Below, one piece after another: positions 60,051 to 64,000 of a DNA stretch of 64,000 nucleotides. The stretch comes from Candidatus Tectomicrobia bacterium (lineage in GTDB: Bacteria > UBA8248), in NCBI GenBank assembly GCA_016192135.1, contig JACPUR010000013.1:213175-277174 (forward strand), written 5' to 3'. The first letter of the stretch is position 1. The number at the start of each line of letters is the position of its first letter. The notes beneath the pieces were generated by a model that did not search any database, was not told the DNA's origin, and saw only the letters and a program-made list of their open reading frames with translations. A program made the position numbers and the translations under genes.

Positions 60051-61049
60051 ATGGAGCGGATCCGGGTTTGCCAGATTGGCCTGGGGGCCATCGGCTTGGC
60101 CTGCGCGGCCGAGGCCAGGCGGCGCCCGGGGCTCGAACTGCTTGGCGGCGTCGACATCGACCCGGGTCTGGAGGGGAAAGACCTCGGCCTTCTGGCGGAA
60201 GGAACCCGCTGGAGCCTGCCGGTGCGGAGGGATCTCGAATCCGCGCTCAGGGAATGGCGGCCCCGCGCGGCCCTGCTGACCACCGTCTCCCAGGTGGAGC
60301 GCCTGGCGCCCGTCCTGGAGACGCTCATCCGGGCGGGGGTGAATGTGGTTTCCTCCTCGGAGGAGCTTCTGGTCCCAAGACACCGCGCCCCCGAAGCCTC
60401 CGCAGCGCTCGATGCCCTCGCCAGGTCGGCCGGCGTTACGGTCATGGCGGCCGGCGTGAACCCCGGGTTCACCATGGACCTTTTCCCCCTGTTCCTGTCC
60501 TCCATGTCCAGGCGGGTGGAGAAGGTGGAGGTACGCCGATGCCTGGACGCGGCGGCCCGGCGGGAAAGCCTGCAGCGAAAGGTAGGAGCCGGGCTCTCGC
60601 TCGATGCGTTTCATGCCGGCCAGCGAGAGGGATGGATCGGCCACAAAGGGCTCATGGAGAGCCTCGTCCTGATCTGCGAGGGGCTCGGCTGGCGGCCCGA
60701 CCGGTCGGAGGAAACCATGGAGCCCATGATCGCCAGCCGCGGCCTGAGGACGGATTTCCTCGAGGTCGCCCCGGGCCAGGTGGCCGGCGTCCACCACACC
60801 GCGCGCGCATGGCGCGGGGAGAGGTTGCTCGTGGAGCTGGACCTGAAGATGTACGTCGGGGCGAAGAATTCCTACGACAACGTCCGCATCCTTGGAGAGC
60901 CGCCCCTCGATGTGACGGTCCAGGGGGGAATCGCGGGCGACGCGGCCACGGTGGCTGGCTTATTGAATGCCGTTCCGCTCGCTGTCTCGGCATCCCCCGG
61001 CCTGCTGTCTCCTTTGGCATCACCTCTGCCCCGTGGTTTCGGAGCATAA
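60051..61049 (+). CDS. DapB-like NAD(P)-binding dehydrogenase
   Basis: This 332-residue protein has an N-terminal dinucleotide fold (RIRVCQIGLGAIGLACAAEA), GVNVVSSSEELLVPRH and VTVMAAGVNPGFTMDLFPLF, matching dihydrodipicolinate-reductase-like proteins such as 2,4-diaminopentanoate dehydrogenase. That relative deaminates an amino-acid-derived amine oxidatively. The substrate here is unknown. The start follows GGAGG by five bases. It is the only gene on its transcript and runs into a decayed transposase. Confidence 0.75.
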   Translation: MERIRVCQIGLGAIGLACAAEARRRPGLELLGGVDIDPGLEGKDLGLLAEGTRWSLPVRRDLESALREWRPRAALLTTVSQVERLAPVLETLIRAGVNVVSSSEELLVPRHRAPEASAALDALARSAGVTVMAAGVNPGFTMDLFPLFLSSMSRRVEKVEVRRCLDAAARRESLQRKVGAGLSLDAFHAGQREGWIGHKGLMESLVLICEGLGWRPDRSEETMEPMIASRGLRTDFLEVAPGQVAGVHHTARAWRGERLLVELDLKMYVGAKNSYDNVRILGEPPLDVTVQGGIAGDAATVAGLLNAVPLAVSASPGLLSPLASPLPRGFGA

Positions 61050-61322
61050 ACGCGCCCCATCGCCACAACGCCAGAAGGTCCAGAACCCCGGCGACGTCGG
61101 AATGACAGTGAGGTCCACGTGCCAGGCGTGGTTCGGATGCGCGGCCGTTACGGTACGGCCGGGGGGTTCGTCGTCAGATCCAGGATCGGGGAGTCTTTCC
61201 TCCTGGAGGATCCGGCCGGTGGCCGTCGCACCGAGGTGCAGCCCCGCCCGGCAGAGAGTATCCGCGATGCGGACCTTGCCCGCGGTGGGACATAAAGTCT
61301 TGAGGCGCCGATCGCGGCCAAA
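61020..61322 (-). pseudogene. Integrase-core (rve) transposase remnant
   Basis: A minus-strand frame without a start reads KVRIADTLCRAGLHLGATAT, then GRTVTAAHPNHAWHVDLTVI and PTSPGFWTFW. NH-x-WHVDLT-V-PT-x-GFW is the opening of the DDE integrase core of a common transposase type, including its first catalytic Asp. The N-terminal region and everything after the first Asp are missing; the frame then degenerates and overlaps the 3' end of the DapB-like gene. It marks a past insertion just downstream of the nitrile hydratase operon. Confidence 0.7.
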
Positions 61323-61408
61323 TCATGAATAGCGGAAAGAGGCTCAGCATCGGTTTTCCAGCCAGCCGTGCCGGGCCGCTGCCTCGCCGGCGCCGCCTGC
61401 AGCTGGTT
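61050..61408. other. 359-bp gap filled mostly by the transposase remnant
   Basis: Beyond the integrase-core fragment (to 61322), the last 86 bases before the 80-residue gene contain no recognised element. I see no terminal inverted repeats or intrinsic terminator for the nitrile hydratase operon. Confidence 0.5.
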
Positions 61409-61651
61409 TCATTCCCGCGCAAAATCTCCGGCCTTTTTCCCCATCTGCCGCATCATCGAGCCTGCGATCATTGTCTCGTCTAGATCCGCGGTTTCTCCTT
61501 TCGGAACGTCAAAATGAAGCCTTTCAGTGTACGGCGCCGGCCGGTTCATCATGAAGGCGCTCGCGGTTTCGGCATAGAACGTCCGCGCCTCCTCGACATT
61601 CCTTTTGCCGGCCACGATGTCGTGCGCAAGGTTCAGGGCCAGGAGGTTCAT
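61409..61651 (-). CDS. 80-residue protein of unknown function, nitrile hydratase operon
   Basis: A short protein starting MNLLALNLAHDIVAGKRNVE and containing FYAETASAFMMNRPAPYTER and an acidic/methionine-rich end (DLDETMIAGSMMRQMG). I do not recognise a family. Start 61651 is supported by AAGGAGGAGG; the longer frame to 61729 is unlikely. It is the last gene of the nitrile hydratase operon, 74 bases after the accessory gene. The several Met residues could suit a metal-handling helper, but this is only a thought. Confidence 0.6.
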   Translation of the reverse strand: MNLLALNLAHDIVAGKRNVEEARTFYAETASAFMMNRPAPYTERLHFDVPKGETADLDETMIAGSMMRQMGKKAGDFARE

Positions 61652-61725
61652 TTCCTCCTCCTTGTGGCAGCAAAATGGCGGCAAATCAGAAGGGGCCGAT
61701 TTCTGTGGAACACAGGGTCCTGCCG

Positions 61726-62088
61726 TCAATTTTCATGCTTAAGCATGATGGGCTGGCCGTGAGGGGTCGCGCGGGCGGCGGCATCCCACTCCCCCTTTCG
61801 GCGGAGGAGATTATCGGACGCCACGAGACCCTTCCTGGCGACTATTTTCTCGAGGGCGGCCAGCCAATGCAGGTAGTAAGTATCGCCTAAGTCGGGTTCT
61901 CCCCGCTTTTGGGCCGCTGCAATCTCCGCACCCAAACATTCCGTCCATTCTTTCCAGGTGAAGTGACCTCGCTGGTGGAGCATCAAGGTCATGGAGAAAG
62001 CCTGCGCCTCCCAAGGCTCACGGAAGACAGGTCCCTCTTCATCCCGCGGCAAGGAGGGAATCGCATCCAGGTTCTTTAAGTCGTCCAT
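61726..62088 (-). CDS. Nitrile hydratase accessory (activator) protein
   Basis: This 120-residue protein has FREPWEAQAFSMTLMLHQRG, HFTWKEWTECLGAEIAAAQK and YYLHWLAALEKIVARKGLV, the pattern of the beta-N-like accessory proteins that accompany nitrile hydratase and thiocyanate hydrolase. These deliver metal or assist cysteine oxidation in the alpha subunit. It is 34 bases downstream of the beta-C gene. It resembles the separate beta-N subunit (WE-RRIFAL / [17 protein letters not shown]), as expected since the families are homologous. Confidence 0.82.
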   Translation of the reverse strand: MDDLKNLDAIPSLPRDEEGPVFREPWEAQAFSMTLMLHQRGHFTWKEWTECLGAEIAAAQKRGEPDLGDTYYLHWLAALEKIVARKGLVASDNLLRRKGEWDAAARATPHGQPIMLKHEN

Positions 62089-62122
62089 CGTCTAATCTCA
62101 TTCTTAGGCCAGGCGTAAGGGC

Positions 62123-62473
62123 TCAAGCATTGTCCAGATAGTCGTCCCACATGTCGAGATAAACAGAATCCCGGGCCCCCGCCCCGGGACCCCAGAGGTC
62201 GCGGGACATGAAGCGGACATTGTAGAGGTGCTGGGGCTTCTTCCCCTCGCCCCGGGCATTGGTATCGGGGAAGATGAAAACGCCATAGTCTCGCTCGATC
62301 ACCCCTTGCCTGCCGCGGGCGTAGCGCGGAAGGCGGGTATGACCTGTCGGATTGATGTCGCGGGCCCGAACGCGATCGCCGGGCGCGAACCTGGGCGGAA
62401 TGTCTTCGTCCACTTGAAAACTGCCTCCCAGGCGCAGGATGTTCGGCACCATGTCCTTGGTGAGCAAAGGCAT
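62123..62473 (-). CDS. Nitrile hydratase beta subunit, C-terminal domain as a separate gene
   Basis: This 116-residue protein has the SH3-like beta-barrel of nitrile hydratase beta: PPRFAPGDRVRARDINPTGH, TRLPRYARGRQGVIERDYGV, and LYNVRFMSRDLWGPGAGARD followed by VYLDMWDDYL. The LPRY-x-RG arginine is one of the residues that contact the alpha active-site claw. It has its own start, sharing one base with the beta-N stop. As in thiocyanate hydrolase and toyocamycin nitrile hydratase, the beta chain is encoded in two pieces. Confidence 0.88.
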   Translation of the reverse strand: MPLLTKDMVPNILRLGGSFQVDEDIPPRFAPGDRVRARDINPTGHTRLPRYARGRQGVIERDYGVFIFPDTNARGEGKKPQHLYNVRFMSRDLWGPGAGARDSVYLDMWDDYLDNA

Positions 62474-62784
62474 CAGGCCTCCTCCCTTGCGAGCTCGGCC
62501 ACGCGCTCTTCGATTTCCTCCCGCGTCAAGAACCCCTTTTCCACCAACAGGGTTTCGAGGCTATATAAAAATCGCTCATAATAACTCGACCCCAGGTAGC
62601 GGGCGGGCGGAATGCGCTCGCGCGCGTGGCGGGACATATCAATGTTCCACCGCTCCCATACGCTCATGGCGCGCATGAGGGCGAATATGCGCCGCTCCCA
62701 CTCGGCGTGGAAAACGGGCTCGTCCTCCTCGAGGACGATGGGACCCATCCCGTGCATGCCACCCATATCGTGCACGCCGTTCAC
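62473..62784 (-). CDS. Nitrile hydratase beta subunit, N-terminal domain as a separate gene
   Basis: This 103-residue protein begins [20 protein letters not shown], the exact type of opening seen in nitrile hydratase beta chains, followed by [20 protein letters not shown] and [20 protein letters not shown]. It ends at residue 103 with its own stop, before the SH3 part. It overlaps the alpha gene by four bases (ATGA) and the beta-C gene by one, so expression is tightly coupled. Confidence 0.88.
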   Translation of the reverse strand: MNGVHDMGGMHGMGPIVLEEDEPVFHAEWERRIFALMRAMSVWERWNIDMSRHARERIPPARYLGSSYYERFLYSLETLLVEKGFLTREEIEERVAELAREEA

Positions 62785-63407
62785 GCCGATTCTCCTTTTG
62801 CGCTCGGGGCCTGGACCTTGGCCGTCCCTATCAGGGAGTTGCGGTTGACAATCTCGGCCAGCTCATCTTCGCTCATGCCCTCGGTTCCGGCCGGACGTTC
62901 GGGCAAGACGATGAACCGCACCTCCGAGGTGCTGTCCCACACGCGGACCTCGACGTCTTCGTCGAGCTCGAGGCCGAACTCCTTTAAAACACCGCGGGGA
63001 TCGATCACCGCGCGGGAGCGGTAGGGGAACGATTTATACCAGACGGGAGGAAGGCCCAGCACCGGCCACGGATAGCACGAGCAAAGGGTGCATACCACCA
63101 TGTTGTGAATCTTGGGCGTGTTCTCCAGCACCACCATGGTTTCGCCTTGCCGCCCTTCGTAGCCCATCTCGGCGAGGGCCGCATTTGCATCCTCGAGCAG
63201 CCGTTTCTTGAAGCCGGGGTCCGTCCATGCGCGGGCGACCACTTTCGACCCGTTGCGGGGGCCGATCTTTTTTTCGTAAGTGTCGATGAGTTCATTGAGG
63301 GCGTCCGGCTCCACCAGACCTTTCTCAGTGAGTAAGGACTCGAGTGCCCGCACCCGAAGTTCGATATCCGAAAGCTCGGTGCCCCCATCATGGGTGTGCC
63401 CGCTCAT
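62781..63407 (-). CDS. nthA: Nitrile hydratase alpha subunit, cobalt type
   Basis: This 208-residue subunit carries the metal claw [20 protein letters not shown], with Cys 106, 109 and 111. A Thr after the first Cys and Tyr after the last mark the cobalt-type enzymes (iron types have CSLCSCT). [20 protein letters not shown] and [20 protein letters not shown] are other family blocks. Two of the cysteines are expected to be oxidised after translation. It hydrates a nitrile to an amide, or possibly hydrolyses thiocyanate, in the cytoplasm. RBS AAGGAGG; first gene of the operon. Confidence 0.92.
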   Translation of the reverse strand: MSGHTHDGGTELSDIELRVRALESLLTEKGLVEPDALNELIDTYEKKIGPRNGSKVVARAWTDPGFKKRLLEDANAALAEMGYEGRQGETMVVLENTPKIHNMVVCTLCSCYPWPVLGLPPVWYKSFPYRSRAVIDPRGVLKEFGLELDEDVEVRVWDSTSEVRFIVLPERPAGTEGMSEDELAEIVNRNSLIGTAKVQAPSAKGESA

Positions 63408-63476
63408 AAGGGCCTCCTTATTGATTATTCGGGGTGCATTTCACCGACATTTCCCATATCCCCCTTGGATGGCGGC

Positions 63477-63482
63477 AGTATA
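63477..63482 (-). promoter_or_regulatory. Extended -10 promoter of the nitrile hydratase operon
   Basis: On the minus strand TGC-TATACT is a near-consensus extended -10. It would start transcription about 65 bases before the alpha gene. No -35 is evident, which extended -10 promoters do not need. Confidence 0.5.
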
Positions 63483-63877
63483 GCAATAAAGCTCAGAATC
63501 CGGGTTTGGGATGGTGCCTCGACCACCGGAACCGCTCCCGCTGTGCTGGTCCACTGATTTTCGCGGTCTGGCTCGTCTGAGTGAAAAACCCTTGAAAGAT
63601 TAAATATGTGGTTATCTCCAGGGTCCGGCAATCAGGATTCTCCCAGGGGCCATCATGCGGGCAAGAGGTCCGACCCTGCATAGATATGTCGCCAAGGTGC
63701 CATCTCTGGCTCAAGGCCCCCCTCTCCAAATCCCGCTGGGTGTGGGGGCTGAGCAAGAGGAGAGAGCCCGGAAGCTCGGGGTGGACCCGAACTTCCGGAC
63801 GAGGCGAGAGGGAAGGGGCGTAACCAAGGAACGAAGGCTGGCGGCGGGCGCAGTCCGCCGCGAACCCTTCTCCGCCC

Positions 63878-63912
63878 AAATTCCCGTTAAACGGAAAATA
63901 CAGGGAATTTCC
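63878..63912. repeat. Nested inverted repeats, possible repeat element
   Basis: AAATTCCC (63878-63885) pairs with GGGAATTT (63903-63910), enclosing CCGTT-A-AACGG (63884-63894) that overlaps the left arm. GGAA-T-TTCC (63904-63912) overlaps the right arm. Confidence 0.35.
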
Positions 63913-64000
63913 GGAAGTTGAAACGCCCCTTGGGAAGAGAATCCCCAGCCGCCCGGAAACCGAACGGAGAATTTAACCGACTTATCGGATTATTTCAAAA

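Larger units (their letters stand above)
63408..64000. other. Upstream region of the nitrile hydratase operon, 593 bp, no gene
   Basis: The first 100 bases hold the operon promoter. From about 63600 to the end I see no gene I can support. The stretch 63878-63912 is rich in short inverted repeats and may belong to a dispersed repeat. Confidence 0.5.

Noticed and set aside
1-64000. CRISPR arrays, tRNA or rRNA genes, prophage or defence systems
   Set aside because: I looked for regularly spaced repeats, tRNA-like cloverleaf arms, and phage or nuclease motifs, and saw none that I could support.

Overview
The window is GC-rich bacterial DNA (roughly 65% G+C by eye) with dense, mostly minus-strand operons, good GGAGG-type ribosome binding sites and several GTG and TTG starts. 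There are no rRNA, tRNA, CRISPR or core housekeeping genes, so taxonomy can only be guessed. The mix of solute transporters, hydantoinase/oxoprolinases, CoA-transferase, enolase-superfamily enzymes and a cobalt-type nitrile hydratase resembles large-genome, soil- or sponge-associated uncultured lineages (Tectomicrobia/Entotheonella, Rokubacteria and similar). That placement is inference.

Layout. 1-1500: end of an Fe/spermidine-type ABC operon (binding protein, partial permease). 2035-6693: a complete livKHMGF-type branched-chain amino acid/amide ABC operon, with a strong stem-loop after the binding-protein gene. 6721-12967 (minus): a peptide-type ABC importer (binding protein plus two permeases, no ATPases) followed by two M20 peptidases. 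13594-24322 (minus): eight genes in which two complete TRAP-TAXI importers bracket an acyl-CoA dehydrogenase, an M24-fold protein and a CaiB/BaiF CoA-transferase, ending in a CitE-like lyase. 24655-27652 (plus): 3-hydroxyacyl-CoA dehydrogenase, an alpha/beta-hydrolase lacking its nucleophile, and a quinone-oxidoreductase-like MDR protein. 27987-33912 (minus): hyuA, hyuB, an SDR and a class-IV aminotransferase. 34416-42020 (minus): a seven-gene operon in which two different aconitase/isopropylmalate-isomerase-type hydro-lyases flank a complete Fe/spermidine-type ABC importer. 42283-42960 (plus): an isolated DinB-like gene. 42985-48314 (minus): amidase, AtuA-family protein, DUF4387 protein, M20 deacylase and RraA-like protein. 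48521-49408 (plus): an isocitrate-lyase/PEP-mutase family enzyme with a good intrinsic terminator. 49530-53600 (minus): cupin plus two tandem [enolase-superfamily + SDR] modules. 53884-55218 (plus): a class-III aminotransferase. 55215-59828 (minus): SDR plus a fused hyuA-hyuB oxoprolinase. 60051-61049 (plus): a DapB-like dehydrogenase. 61020-61322: a decayed transposase. 61409-63407 (minus): a five-gene nitrile hydratase operon whose beta subunit is encoded as two separate genes.

The genes work as a set of uptake-plus-catabolism cassettes. Each importer (ABC or TRAP) is linked to hydrolases, hydro-lyases, dehydrogenases or CoA-transferases able to process amides, imides, peptides, hydroxy-acids and nitriles. 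The most distinctive pieces are the split-beta nitrile hydratase operon with an unknown 80-residue partner, the double hydro-lyase/ABC operon with its palindrome-rich control region, and the duplicated TRAP-TAXI operon.

Regulation seen in the sequence: several minus-strand operons start behind extended -10 elements (TGnTAnnnT) without a clear -35, and others have good -35/-10 pairs. No intact transcription regulator is encoded here; only a fragment of an Rrf2-type regulator remains.
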